From Kribbella antibiotica (GTDB taxonomy: Bacteria > Actinomycetota > Actinomycetes > Propionibacteriales > Kribbellaceae): a stretch of 63,412 bases of DNA. Shown piece after piece: positions 1 through 8,127 of this stretch. Under the pieces are notes generated by a model. It did not search any database. It was not told where the DNA came from and saw nothing but the letters and a program-made list of their open reading frames with translations. Where the stretch lies: contig NZ_SMKX01000038.1 of assembly GCF_004349055.1 (NCBI RefSeq), forward strand, positions 1 to 63,412. Direction: 5' to 3'. Position numbers and translations under genes: made by a program. Positions within the stretch are counted from its first letter, which is position 1. Each line of letters opens with the position of its first letter.

Positions 1-36
1 GAGGGTGGGGGTGATCAACTAGCTGAGGGGAAATTG

Positions 37-1581
37 ATGGGTGTCGAGGTGCTTTCCGTGGTGGCGGGCGAGCGGGTTGTGGAGACGGTACGGCGTACTG
101 AGTCGACGAACCCGGCGCGGTTGAGCGATGTCGTCGGGACAGTGGGCAGCGCGGGCCCCGAGGTGTTTGTGCGGGCGGCTGAGGCGGCTCGCTCGGCGCA
201 GGGCGCGTGGGCGGCGACGCCGGCACCGCAGCGCGGTCAGGTGATCGCGAACGTCGGCCGGCTGATGACCGCCAACAAGGAGCGTCTGGCTCAACTCGTC
301 ACGCGGGAGATCGGGAAGCCGATCGCCGAGGCACGCGGCGAGGTCCAGGAGATCATCGACACCTGCGACTTCTTCATCGGCGAGGGGCGTCGCCTGTACG
401 GGCAGACGGTTCCGTCCGAGATGCCGGACAAGCAGCTGTTCACCTTCCGCCGCCCGATCGGGACGGTGGCGATCATCACCGCCGGCAACTTCCCGGTCGC
501 CGTACCGTCCTGGTACATCGTCCCGGCGCTGCTCTGCGGCAACACGGTCGTCTGGAAGCCTGCCGAGTACTCCGCGATCATGTCCGACGCGTTCTACGAG
601 CTGTTCGCCCATGCCGGCGTACCGAACGGCGTCTTCAACGTCGTGTACGCCGACGGTCCGGACACGTTCGCGGGTTTGGAGCAGTCGCTGCAAGCGGGGC
701 TGATCGACAAGGTCGGCTTCACCGGATCGAGCGCGGTCGGAACCCAGATCGGCGAGCTCTGCGGCCGGCACCTGCAGACGCCGTGCCTGGAGCTCGGCGG
801 CAAGAACCCGATGGTGATCAGCGCGAGCGCCGACCTCGACCTGGCCGTCGAAGGCGCACTGTTCTCCGGCTTCGGCACTGCAGGACAACGCTGTACGTCG
901 CTCGGCACGGTGATCGTGCATGAGTCCATCCACGATGCTTTCGTGGAGCGGTTCACGGCTGCGGTTGCGGGCGCGGCGATGGGCGATCCCACGCAGGACG
1001 TGTTGTTCGGGCCGTTGCTGGACGAGAAATTCGCGGCTGGCTTCGAGAAGTCGCTGGGCTGGATCGCTGCGCATCACACCGTGATCGGCGCGACCGGCCG
1101 GGTCGGCGCGGACAACCCACGGGAAGGGTTTGTTGGCGACCCCGAAGCCGGGTTGTTCTACCACCCGGTGGTCGTCGACGGGGTGCGCTCCGACGACGAA
1201 CTGTTCCTGAACGAGACCTTCGGTCCGATCGTCGGCATCACGACGTACTCGACCTTGCCCGAGGCGATTGCCTTGGGCAACAAGCCGGGGTACGGGTTGT
1301 CCAGCTCGATCTACACGACCGACCCGAACGAGGCGTTCCGGTTCGCGCAGGGGATCTCAGCCGGCATGGTCAGCGTCAACAACTCGACTTCCGGTGCCGA
1401 GGCGCACCTACCCTTCGGCGGGAACGGCAAGTCTGGCAACGGTTCGCGGCAGAGCGGGATCTGGGTGCTCGACCAGTTCACCCGCTGGCAGTCGATGAAC
1501 TGGGACTACTCCGGCAAGCTGCAGAAGGCCCAGATGGATACCGAGACCGTCGAAGCCGATTTGGACTACTTGCTGCCATGA
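37..1581 (+). CDS. Aldehyde dehydrogenase, alpha-ketoglutaric semialdehyde dehydrogenase (GucD/YcbD)-like
   Basis: A 514-residue NAD(P)-dependent aldehyde dehydrogenase that oxidises an aldehyde to a carboxylate in the cytoplasm. The general-base motif LELGGK puts Glu at residue 252, and GQRCTS gives the catalytic Cys at 286, the usual 34-residue spacing. The C-terminal stretch AHLPFGGNGKSGNGSRQSG followed by DYSGKLQKAQMD is typical of the ketoglutaric/succinic semialdehyde branch. ATG at 37 is preferred over TTG at 34 because GAGGGG sits six bases upstream. The stop overlaps the start of the FAD oxidase gene by four bases, so the two are co-translated. The pairing resembles hydroxyproline or sugar-acid catabolism, in which an amine oxidase feeds a 2,5-dioxovalerate dehydrogenase, but the substrate is inferred only. 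Confidence 0.9.
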   Translation: MGVEVLSVVAGERVVETVRRTESTNPARLSDVVGTVGSAGPEVFVRAAEAARSAQGAWAATPAPQRGQVIANVGRLMTANKERLAQLVTREIGKPIAEARGEVQEIIDTCDFFIGEGRRLYGQTVPSEMPDKQLFTFRRPIGTVAIITAGNFPVAVPSWYIVPALLCGNTVVWKPAEYSAIMSDAFYELFAHAGVPNGVFNVVYADGPDTFAGLEQSLQAGLIDKVGFTGSSAVGTQIGELCGRHLQTPCLELGGKNPMVISASADLDLAVEGALFSGFGTAGQRCTSLGTVIVHESIHDAFVERFTAAVAGAAMGDPTQDVLFGPLLDEKFAAGFEKSLGWIAAHHTVIGATGRVGADNPREGFVGDPEAGLFYHPVVVDGVRSDDELFLNETFGPIVGITTYSTLPEAIALGNKPGYGLSSSIYTTDPNEAFRFAQGISAGMVSVNNSTSGAEAHLPFGGNGKSGNGSRQSGIWVLDQFTRWQSMNWDYSGKLQKAQMDTETVEADLDYLLP

Positions 1582-2735
1582 ACAACGCACTGCCGGAAGC
1601 CGCCGACGTGGTGATCGTCGGCGGCGGGGTGATGGGGACGAGTATCGCGTTCCACCTGGCCGAAGCCGGGGTCGAGCGCGTACTGCTGCTTGAGCGGAAT
1701 GCGCTCGGATCCGGCTCGACGTCAAAGGCAGCCGGCGGCGTACGGGCGAACTTTTCCGACGACCTGAACATCGCGCTCGGCGCCCGCAGTCTCGAGGCGT
1801 TCGCGAACTTCGCGCAACGCCCCGGTCAGGAGATCGACCTGCATCGGGTCGGCTATCTCTTCCTGCTGGAGAACGATGATCAGCTCGAACTCTTCCGCGA
1901 GAGCACGATCCGCCAACGCGCAGTCGGCCTGCCGACCCGCATGGTCGGGCTCGACGAGACCATGGCGCTGGCACCGATCCTCGCGCCGGACGGCCTGGCC
2001 GGCGGCTGCTTCTCGCCGACAGACGGCTACTGCACGCCAGAGTCCGTCGTACTGGGGTATGCAACGGCAGCCCGTCGCCTCGGCGCCACTCTTGTCACCA
2101 GCTGCGACGTCCTCGGCATCGATGCCACCGGTAACAACATCACCTCGGTCCGCACCAGCCTCGGCGCTGTCCGTACCAGCACGGTGATCTGCGCCGCGGG
2201 CGCCTGGTCACAGGCCTTGGCCGAGCCCCTGGGCCTCAACCTCCCCGTCACCCCGATCCGCCGCCAGATCGTGGTCACCGAGGCGATCCCCAACCTCCCG
2301 CCCACCATGCCGATGACCATCGACTTCACCAGCACCCTCTACTTCCACCACGAGGGCCCCGGTCTCCTGATCGGCATGTCCGACCCCGACGAACTCCCGG
2401 GCTTCAACCTCGACCGCACCGACGCCTGGCTCCCCCGCCTCACGACCGCCATGGAACGCCGAGCCCCCGCACTCCTGGACGTCGGCCTCACCGGCGGCTG
2501 GGCCGGCCTCTATGAGGTCACCCCCGACCACGACGCCCTCATCGGCGAAGCCGACAACCTCTCCCGTTTCCTCTACGCCACCGGCTTCTCCGGCCACGGC
2601 TTCCTGCAAGGCCCCGCCATCGGCGAAATCATCCGAGACCTCTACCTGGGCCACAAACCCTTCGTGGACATCAGTCCCATGAGCGCCAACCGCTTCGCCA
2701 CCGACCTCCACCGCACCGAACGCAACGTCGTCTAG
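1578..2735 (+). CDS. FAD-dependent amine/amino-acid oxidase (DAO, sarcosine oxidase beta-like)
   Basis: A 385-residue FAD-dependent oxidoreductase of the DAO family. The N-terminal Rossmann fingerprint VVIVGGGVMGTSIAFHLAE starts at about residue 11. STSKAAGGVRANF is the second FAD contact region, ICAAGAWS the middle motif, and GLYEVTPDHDALIGE followed by TGFSGHGFLQGPAIGE the usual C-terminal flavin-binding segment of sarcosine oxidase beta and HcnC-type proteins. It probably oxidises a secondary amine or D-amino acid to an imine, passing product to the aldehyde dehydrogenase encoded directly upstream (ATGA overlap). No signal peptide, so cytoplasmic. Substrate unknown; D-hydroxyproline is one possibility given the neighbour. 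Confidence 0.88.
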   Translation: MNNALPEAADVVIVGGGVMGTSIAFHLAEAGVERVLLLERNALGSGSTSKAAGGVRANFSDDLNIALGARSLEAFANFAQRPGQEIDLHRVGYLFLLENDDQLELFRESTIRQRAVGLPTRMVGLDETMALAPILAPDGLAGGCFSPTDGYCTPESVVLGYATAARRLGATLVTSCDVLGIDATGNNITSVRTSLGAVRTSTVICAAGAWSQALAEPLGLNLPVTPIRRQIVVTEAIPNLPPTMPMTIDFTSTLYFHHEGPGLLIGMSDPDELPGFNLDRTDAWLPRLTTAMERRAPALLDVGLTGGWAGLYEVTPDHDALIGEADNLSRFLYATGFSGHGFLQGPAIGEIIRDLYLGHKPFVDISPMSANRFATDLHRTERNVV

Positions 2736-2766
2736 CCCACCCCGTACCAACCAACGGCCGGGCGGA

Positions 2767-3417
2767 TCAGCGCTCGGCGGGGTCTTCGCTGGGGACGCAC
2801 CACTCCGGGGGCCAGCCGCGGTCGGTGCAGTACTTGCGGAGGATCTCGTCACGAGTCGGCGGCCGGCTCGTGGCCGGGCGGGTCGGCTTGACCGTTTTGG
2901 TCGTCTTCGGAGTGGTCGCCGGCTTGACGTCTTCGGGCTTCTTCGTGGTCTTGGTCCTGGTCGGCCGCAGCGACGGCTCGACGAGAATCTTGGTCGGCGT
3001 CGGCGTCGCGGTCGGGCGGCGGCTCGGCGTCAGGGACGGCACGCGCGGCGGTACGACGGGAGTTTCGGAGGCCAAAGGTGTCTGCGACGTCTCGGCGAGG
3101 TGCGCTGAACCGGCGTCCTCGGCGCCACCGCCGAAGAGGCCGACCGCGGACAACGCCCAGAAGACAGTGCCGAGCGCGAGAACACCCGCACCGGCGCCCG
3201 CATACACGGTGCGCTGCGAAGGTCCGGCGTACCGGCCGATCGGACCGCGGACCGGCTGGCCTTTGCCGTCGACCCAGAACTGCCAGTCGTCCGGGGCGGG
3301 CGGCCACGAGGGGTCAGGGTGCCAGGTTTTGGGTGGAACCCAACTGCGGCGCGGCGGCGACGGCCAGTCCGGTGGGACGACGAACCGCTTCAACGACTTC
3401 CTCCAGATCGGCCGCAC
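2767..3417 (-). CDS. Single-pass membrane protein with Trp/Pro-rich N-terminus and Thr/Lys/Pro-rich outer region
   Basis: A 216-residue hypothetical protein. Residues 1-65 form a Trp- and Pro-rich cytoplasmic module (WHPDPSWPPAPDDWQFWVDG) resembling the short DUF2510-type motif often placed before a membrane anchor in actinobacteria. One transmembrane helix follows at about 71-95. The rest is a low-complexity Pro/Thr/Lys linker ending in a small Cys-containing tail (KYCTDRGWPPEWCVPSEDP), which could form a disulphide outside the cell. Convergent with the DAO gene. No function can be assigned; a role at the cell wall is only a guess from the topology. Confidence 0.65.
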   Translation of the reverse strand: MRPIWRKSLKRFVVPPDWPSPPRRSWVPPKTWHPDPSWPPAPDDWQFWVDGKGQPVRGPIGRYAGPSQRTVYAGAGAGVLALGTVFWALSAVGLFGGGAEDAGSAHLAETSQTPLASETPVVPPRVPSLTPSRRPTATPTPTKILVEPSLRPTRTKTTKKPEDVKPATTPKTTKTVKPTRPATSRPPTRDEILRKYCTDRGWPPEWCVPSEDPAER

Positions 3418-3578
3418 GCGCGTCAGGCTACTGGATACAACCAGTGACCTGATACCCCCACGGGGTGAGCTTTACCTTCGCAACGACACAGGAGGGGTGC
3501 GGGCTACTTACGACTCGATAGCAGCCCGCGTGTCGCGCTGGATTTCTTAACGAGACTTACTCCTGGACGGCGGCCGGG

Positions 3579-3597
3579 TGAGGTTAGGCTGCCCTTA
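3579..3597 (+). promoter_or_regulatory. IdeR/DtxR-type iron box merged with a leaderless -10 element
   Basis: The 19 bases match the DtxR/IdeR consensus TTAGGTTAGSCTAACCTAA at 15 of 19 positions by eye. TAGGCT inside it (3585-3590) is a good -10 hexamer placed six bases before the ATG at 3597, so the transcript is probably leaderless. An iron-loaded repressor would sit directly on the transcription start. It precedes a siderophore-binding lipoprotein gene, which fits iron control. Confidence 0.75.
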
Positions 3598-4628
3598 TGA
3601 AGTCGCTTCGTGTCCGAGCCGCTGCGCTCGTCGTCCTGACCCTGGCCAGTCTCACCGCGTGCGGTCAGGACAAGACCCCGGAGCCCAGCGCCGGCGCGAA
3701 CACCGCGGGCTTCCCCGTGACGATCAGCCATCTCTTCGGCGAGACCACGATCAAAGCGAAGCCACAGCGCGTGGTCGCGATCGGCGGCGGTGACATGGAG
3801 GCGGCGATCTCGCTCGGCGTCGTCCCAGTCGGCGGCGCGGACTGGTTCGGCAACACCGAGACGCGCGGCTGGGTGAAAGCAGCGCTCGGCGACAAGCCGG
3901 CGCCGAAGCTGGTGAAGTCGTTCGAGCCGAAGTTCGAGGAGATCGCGGCCCTCCAACCGGACCTGATCCTCTATGTGAACTCGATCAACGACCAGAAGGA
4001 GTTCGAGACCTTCAACGCGATCGCGCCGACCATCGCGGCCCCGGCCGGGACCAAGAACGTGTATGGCGTGAAGTGGCAGGACCAGGTCGCCGAGATCGCC
4101 AAGGCCACCGGTACGTCGACCGAGGGCAGCGAGGTGATCAAGCAGACCGAGGCGCTGATCACCGACGCCGCCAAGGCGAACCCGGAGTTCGCCGGGAAGA
4201 CGATCACGGCCGGCGTCTACTCCAACGCGACTGTCAACGCCTGGCTGCCGTCCGACCCGCGGATGCACCTGCTCACTTCGCTCGGCTTCAAGACCAACCC
4301 ACAAATCGACGCGATGGAGAACGGTGACTTCTATGTCGCGATCCCGGCCGAGCAGACCTCGAAGGCGAACGCGGACATCATCTACATGGCCGCCCTCGAC
4401 ACCGCCGGCAAACTCGACGCCGGACTCGAGAAGAACCAGCTGTACAACGCACTTCCGGCCGTCAAGGGCAAACACGTCGCCTATTTCGGCGGCGCCCCGG
4501 TGATCAACACCCCGTCCGCGAGCGGCGAGTTCTCCAGCGCGTTCTCGATCGGCGGCCCGCTCGGCATCAAGTTCATCCTGCCCGAGCTGGTTGCCCAGCT
4601 GAAGAAGGCAGTCTCTGGTCAGGGCTGA
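3597..4628 (+). CDS. Ferric-siderophore ABC transporter substrate-binding lipoprotein (FepB/FhuD-type)
   Basis: A 343-residue periplasmic-binding-protein-fold lipoprotein. The signal peptide ends in lipobox SLTAC with Cys22 as the lipid anchor. After it come features of the iron-siderophore family: TIKAKPQRVVAIGGGDMEAAISLGV (start of lobe 1), IAALQPDLILYV, a long connecting helix around residues 160-190, and a C-terminal lobe ending AFSIGGPLGIKFILPEL. It binds a ferric siderophore outside the membrane for import. No permease or ATPase gene is adjacent, so it must work with a transporter encoded elsewhere. Start chosen because the iron box and -10 predict a leaderless message beginning at this ATG. 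Its 3' end overlaps the convergent lyase-like gene by ten bases. Confidence 0.9.
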   Translation: MKSLRVRAAALVVLTLASLTACGQDKTPEPSAGANTAGFPVTISHLFGETTIKAKPQRVVAIGGGDMEAAISLGVVPVGGADWFGNTETRGWVKAALGDKPAPKLVKSFEPKFEEIAALQPDLILYVNSINDQKEFETFNAIAPTIAAPAGTKNVYGVKWQDQVAEIAKATGTSTEGSEVIKQTEALITDAAKANPEFAGKTITAGVYSNATVNAWLPSDPRMHLLTSLGFKTNPQIDAMENGDFYVAIPAEQTSKANADIIYMAALDTAGKLDAGLEKNQLYNALPAVKGKHVAYFGGAPVINTPSASGEFSSAFSIGGPLGIKFILPELVAQLKKAVSGQG

Positions 4629-5950
4629 AGCACGGTCTCCAGCAACCGCGTCAGATCCTCCCCGAACGGTCGATCACCCTCAATCGCCAGTACGACGTCC
4701 GCTACCGCCCGCAGGCTTGGCGGTAACGGTCGTTTCGCCAACAGGTGCGCCTGATAGACCGCGAGTAGTTCGCAGGCGGTCACCTCGCGGGTCAGCCGCA
4801 GCGCCTCCGCGAGGTTGCCAACGGCCTCCCACGAGAAGGTCTGGACATCCTCCTGCCCATTCGACGTCTCCGCCGTACCGATTGCCGTAGGCAACGTCAG
4901 CCGTCGCAACCGATGCGTCGTGGCCACCGCCCGCTTGTGCACCGCCACCAACCCCGCCTGCGGCCCCGGCTCCTGCGCGAGCTGAGCCGGCAACCCGGTC
5001 ACGGCTGGATCCAGCAACCGATGCAATCGGGCCGCCGAAACCTCCGCCGCATGCGCCAACGCCGCGACGAGATGGTCGCAATAGGCCGTCAGGTCGATCC
5101 CGTGGAAGCCGGCCGTCCCCACAAGCTCCCCACCGAGATACGCCGGCGAATCCGTCACCCCATCGAACGCCCGCCCGACGGCCGCATCCAGATCGTCGAT
5201 CGAGCGCCGTACGTGCGCAATCACCTGCCCAGCAACCCGAAACGACACCGGCGCCTGCAAACTCCGCGGCTCCGGCTCCGGTCCTGCCAACTCCAGCAAC
5301 CGGCTGAGCTCGCCTGCCAGTACGTCATCCCCGCGCCCCACCAACACCTGGTACGGCGCTCTGTTAGCCCCCACCACCGCGATCGCCCCCGCAGCAACCG
5401 CGGTGAGGTGGTCACCCAACCGCCGAGCGCGTGCGACGTGAAGCGCAGCCCGCCCGGTCGCCCCAGGGATCCCGGCCAGCAAAGCGATCCCTTCCTTGGG
5501 ACCTGGTTCGAAGCCTGCAAAGGCATGAGCCAACGGGATGATCTCGCCGGCTGATCCGGCACCCTCGGCGGGGATCCGCGGCAGGTCACCACCGTTGAGC
5601 CGGGCCACCAAATTCTGCACCAGCTCAACCGACACACCCGAGTCGCCGTTCAGGAAAGTGCGGAGGCGGCCGAGGAGCACAGCCCGGGTCTCGTCGGGCG
5701 GGAGCCAGGGAGGTCCGCCGACTGCTCGCCCGAGGAGGAGGTTGCGTTGGTGAATGCGCTGCTCGGCTTCGGTCAACCGAACCTTGCTCATGGCACCCAT
5801 GCCGGTATTCACCCCGTAGACGGGATCACCAGATGCCAACGCAGCAAGCACTTCAGCACGGATCGCGGCCAACTGGTCAAGCAGCGGCTGAGCGATCTCG
5901 ACCGGCTCCACACTCGCCGGGTCGACGTCGGAGGCTCGCACAATCAGCAT
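4619..5950 (-). CDS. Aromatic amino acid ammonia-lyase fold protein with degenerate MIO site
   Basis: A 443-residue member of the HAL/PAL superfamily. YGVNTGMG (Tyr45 corresponds to the catalytic Tyr), the helical core, FHGIDLTAYCDHLVAALAH and NGQEDVQTF are all family landmarks. However, the segment aligned with the MIO-forming GSVGASGDLAPLAH of histidine ammonia-lyase reads EGAGSAGEIIPLAH, so Ala-Ser-Gly is replaced by Ser133-Ala134-Gly135, and the INGT Asn motif reads LAGI. MIO formation by the usual route looks impossible. It lies one base downstream of an ornithine-cyclodeaminase-like gene (TGA-C-ATG), so the two are translationally coupled. Start ATG at 5950 is preferred over an upstream in-frame codon at 5986, which would overlap the neighbour. 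Reaction unknown. Confidence 0.82.
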   Translation of the reverse strand: MLIVRASDVDPASVEPVEIAQPLLDQLAAIRAEVLAALASGDPVYGVNTGMGAMSKVRLTEAEQRIHQRNLLLGRAVGGPPWLPPDETRAVLLGRLRTFLNGDSGVSVELVQNLVARLNGGDLPRIPAEGAGSAGEIIPLAHAFAGFEPGPKEGIALLAGIPGATGRAALHVARARRLGDHLTAVAAGAIAVVGANRAPYQVLVGRGDDVLAGELSRLLELAGPEPEPRSLQAPVSFRVAGQVIAHVRRSIDDLDAAVGRAFDGVTDSPAYLGGELVGTAGFHGIDLTAYCDHLVAALAHAAEVSAARLHRLLDPAVTGLPAQLAQEPGPQAGLVAVHKRAVATTHRLRRLTLPTAIGTAETSNGQEDVQTFSWEAVGNLAEALRLTREVTACELLAVYQAHLLAKRPLPPSLRAVADVVLAIEGDRPFGEDLTRLLETVLQP

Positions 5951-5951
5951 G

Positions 5952-6968
5952 TCAGTGGAACCGCAGCATCGTGCCGATATCCGCAACTTCGGCCTTCTGC
6001 AGGATCAAGTACGCGATCGCCACATCGAGCAACGACAACCCCCGATGCCAGAAAAGGTTGCGCTCAGCACCATTCTCACGCCCCGGCTTCTGTCCCGACA
6101 CGATCTCTCCCAACTCGCCGTACAAGGTCTCCGGCGACAACCGACCGCTGTCCACATGCCGCCGCAGCGCTCCGAACCGCCCCGACTGCGCCTCGCGCCA
6201 ATCGTCCACGACAACCTTGTCCATCACATCCAGCAGATCCAGCTCCACCGCGCTGACCGTCCCATAAGGCACCACAAACGCCCCAGGCTTCACTGCAGCA
6301 GTCCGCAGCAACGGCTCCGGCTCCATCAGCCGAGTCGCCTCGACGAGCACATCAGCCCCGTCGAACGCTTCCTCAGCGGTAGCGAACACCCGTACCGGCG
6401 TAGACAGCTCCTCCGACAACTCAGCCGCAAACTTCTCCCGCGATTCGGGCCTCCGAGACGTCACCCGGATCTCGTCGAGCTCAAACAGATCGTCGAGCAT
6501 CGTCACGTTCCACCAAGCGGTCCCGCGCGCCCCCGCATGCGCCAGGATCTTGCTGTCCGGCCGCGCCAAATACCGCGCCCCGACAGTAGTCATCGCCCCA
6601 GTCCGAGCCGCGGTAATAAACGTCGCATCCAGCACAGCAAGCGGCATACCGGTCGTCGGATCGAACAACGTGGCCATCGCCAACTCACTGGGCAGCCCCC
6701 GCTGGTAGTTGGGCACGAAGTCGCCCACCACCTTCACCCCGCTGATCCCGTGCTCGCCCAACCCGTCCAGGTGCCCGCGCAGCACGTTGAAGTGACCGCT
6801 CCCGCCGTTCGACGGCATCAGATGCACCCGTGGCTCGAACGAAGTCCGCCCGAGTCCGTGCTCCCGGACAGCCCCCTCGACCGCGTCCACGATCTCGGTC
6901 CGGGTCAGCCCCAGCGAGTCGATGTCGGGGCCGCTCAGAAAGCGCAGCCAGATGCCCTCGGTCACCAA
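5952..6968 (-). CDS. Ornithine cyclodeaminase / mu-crystallin family protein (tyramine oxidase subunit B-like)
   Basis: A 338-residue OCD/mu-crystallin family protein. The N-terminal half carries substrate-pocket segments (GHFNVLRGHLDG, GISGVKVVGDFVPN). The C-terminal half is a Rossmann fold with the dinucleotide-binding region LAHAGARGTAWWNVTMLDD, where GxGxxG is altered to GARGTA. Typical members use NAD to convert ornithine to proline, or act as imine reductases or dehydrogenases. Homologues with this N-terminus are sometimes labelled tyramine oxidase subunit B. GTG start at 6968 has GAAGGAG upstream. First gene of a two-gene operon with the MIO-less lyase-like protein, which suggests joint action on one amino acid or amine. 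Confidence 0.83.
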   Translation of the reverse strand: MVTEGIWLRFLSGPDIDSLGLTRTEIVDAVEGAVREHGLGRTSFEPRVHLMPSNGGSGHFNVLRGHLDGLGEHGISGVKVVGDFVPNYQRGLPSELAMATLFDPTTGMPLAVLDATFITAARTGAMTTVGARYLARPDSKILAHAGARGTAWWNVTMLDDLFELDEIRVTSRRPESREKFAAELSEELSTPVRVFATAEEAFDGADVLVEATRLMEPEPLLRTAAVKPGAFVVPYGTVSAVELDLLDVMDKVVVDDWREAQSGRFGALRRHVDSGRLSPETLYGELGEIVSGQKPGRENGAERNLFWHRGLSLLDVAIAYLILQKAEVADIGTMLRFH

Positions 6969-6985
6969 GTCTCCTTCAGTCGTCG

Positions 6986-7030
6986 TGCTTCGATACTAAA
7001 GTTCCGCCCGCAAACGCTAGTTTCGAAGCA
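6986..7030. promoter_or_regulatory. Symmetric divergent promoter / operator
   Basis: TGCTTCGATACTA and TAGTTTCGAAGCA form 13-base inverted arms (12 matches) with a 19-base spacer between two divergent genes. Rightward, TAGTTT (7018-7023) is a -10 placed six bases before the ATG at 7030, a leaderless start. Leftward, TAGTAT (6993-6998) is the -10 for the gene starting at 6968, with a short SD-bearing leader. The symmetry extends past the -10 hexamers into TCGAAGCA, so a shared regulator is possible. Confidence 0.55.
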
Positions 7031-7728
7031 TGCAGAGCAAGACAGTGATCGGGCACTCGGTCACCGACAAAGCCATCCTGTACGGCGCCCTGCCGCTGGC
7101 CGGCGTGGTCCTCGGCTTCTTCATCCCCCGGATCGCCGACTGGGCGACCGGGCTGCGCTGGTTCCCGTGGCAGCGGCTCCTCGAGGTGCTCGCGACCTGG
7201 AACTCCTGGTGGGTCGGCGGAGTCTGCATGCTGATCGGCCTGCTGGGCGGGTTACTGCTCGGCGCGATGGCGCTCGACGACACCCTCAAGGTGACGATCA
7301 CCAACGAGTCGGTGGAGTTCCTGAAGAACGAGAAGACCGTGGCCGTGCCGCGGAACAAGGTCGTCACCGCGTTCCTCGACGGCAAAGAGATCGTCCTGCT
7401 GGACGCGACGACGCGGGAGCTGGCGCGCGAGAAGCACGACCAGCTGAAGAGTGAGGCCCACAAGATCCCGCCGGCGTTCCGCGCGCACGGCTATCCGTGG
7501 TCGGACGGCGGCGATCCGTACGAAGCCCGGTTCCGGCGCTGGGTCGAGGACGAGCCCGAGCTACCGCCGGGAGCGAACGCCGTACTGAAGGCACGGGCGA
7601 AGAGTTTCGACGACGGCGACAAGGGCAAGGCCGACCTGCGCGAGCTCCGTGACGAGGTCGCCAAACTCGGCTACACCGTGAAGGACAAGGACAAGAAGCA
7701 GTACTGGCGGCCGAACACCCTGCGCTGA
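7030..7728 (+). CDS. YqeB-like membrane protein
   Basis: A 232-residue protein with two N-terminal membrane helices (about residues 14-34 and 59-79) followed by a hydrophilic cytoplasmic domain. The arrangement and the segments TITNESVEFLKNEKTVAVPR, FLDGKEIVLLD and FRAHGYPWSDGGDPY resemble the YqeB family first named in Bacillus. The middle part looks like a PH-type beta domain. Function of the family is unknown. Its ATG lies six bases after a -10 hexamer, so translation is probably leaderless. It contains one TTA leucine codon near 7252. Divergent from the OCD-like operon. Confidence 0.75.
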   Translation: MQSKTVIGHSVTDKAILYGALPLAGVVLGFFIPRIADWATGLRWFPWQRLLEVLATWNSWWVGGVCMLIGLLGGLLLGAMALDDTLKVTITNESVEFLKNEKTVAVPRNKVVTAFLDGKEIVLLDATTRELAREKHDQLKSEAHKIPPAFRAHGYPWSDGGDPYEARFRRWVEDEPELPPGANAVLKARAKSFDDGDKGKADLRELRDEVAKLGYTVKDKDKKQYWRPNTLR

Positions 7729-7729
7729 T

Positions 7730-8116
7730 TCACGCTGCGAGCAGATGCAGTACGGCGTTCGCGTACGCCTGCTCGGCGTCGTCGGCGGAATGCGTCGACC
7801 CGGTCAGCTCGACGGCGTACCCGTCCGCGACGGCCTCCAGCCGGCGGAAGTGTGGGCCCAGCAGAGCGCGCAGCTGCTCCTCACGGGGAAGCCAGATCAC
7901 CTCGCGTTGCTCAATGCTGTCCAGGGCCCACTCGGTCGTGCCGTTGAACCCGATCACCTTGCTGCCCTGATAGTCGTGCACCTCGACGGTCATGTCGCTC
8001 ACCACGAACACGTCGTCGTCCATCTCCCGGTCCGGGACCATGAACCGGTCGCCGGCCGCGGGTGTCCACAGGACACCCGCCTTACGTAACCGTGCTGCCT
8101 GCTCCAGGGTGATCAC
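7730..8116 (-). CDS. Conserved hypothetical protein, small actinobacterial type
   Basis: A 128-residue soluble protein of unknown function. It starts with a short helix (ITLEQAARLRKAGVLWTPAAGD), then FMVPDREMDDDVFVVSDMTVEVHD, a strand-rich centre, and PREEQLRALLGPHFRRLEAV near the end. The GTG at 8116 is chosen because upstream in-frame codons would extend the gene into the preceding coding sequence, which ends at 8128. No strong SD is visible, so the start is uncertain. Last gene of a three-gene operon with the GyrA-like and VanY-like fragments. Ends head-on against the YqeB-like gene with a one-base gap. Confidence 0.65.
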   Translation of the reverse strand: MITLEQAARLRKAGVLWTPAAGDRFMVPDREMDDDVFVVSDMTVEVHDYQGSKVIGFNGTTEWALDSIEQREVIWLPREEQLRALLGPHFRRLEAVADGYAVELTGSTHSADDAEQAYANAVLHLLAA

Positions 8117-8127
8117 ACATTCAAGTG

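Noticed and set aside
5949..7454. A 501-codon plus-strand frame across the OCD-like gene and the YqeB-like gene
   Set aside because: Arg/Pro/His-rich antisense and out-of-frame translation of two well-supported genes.
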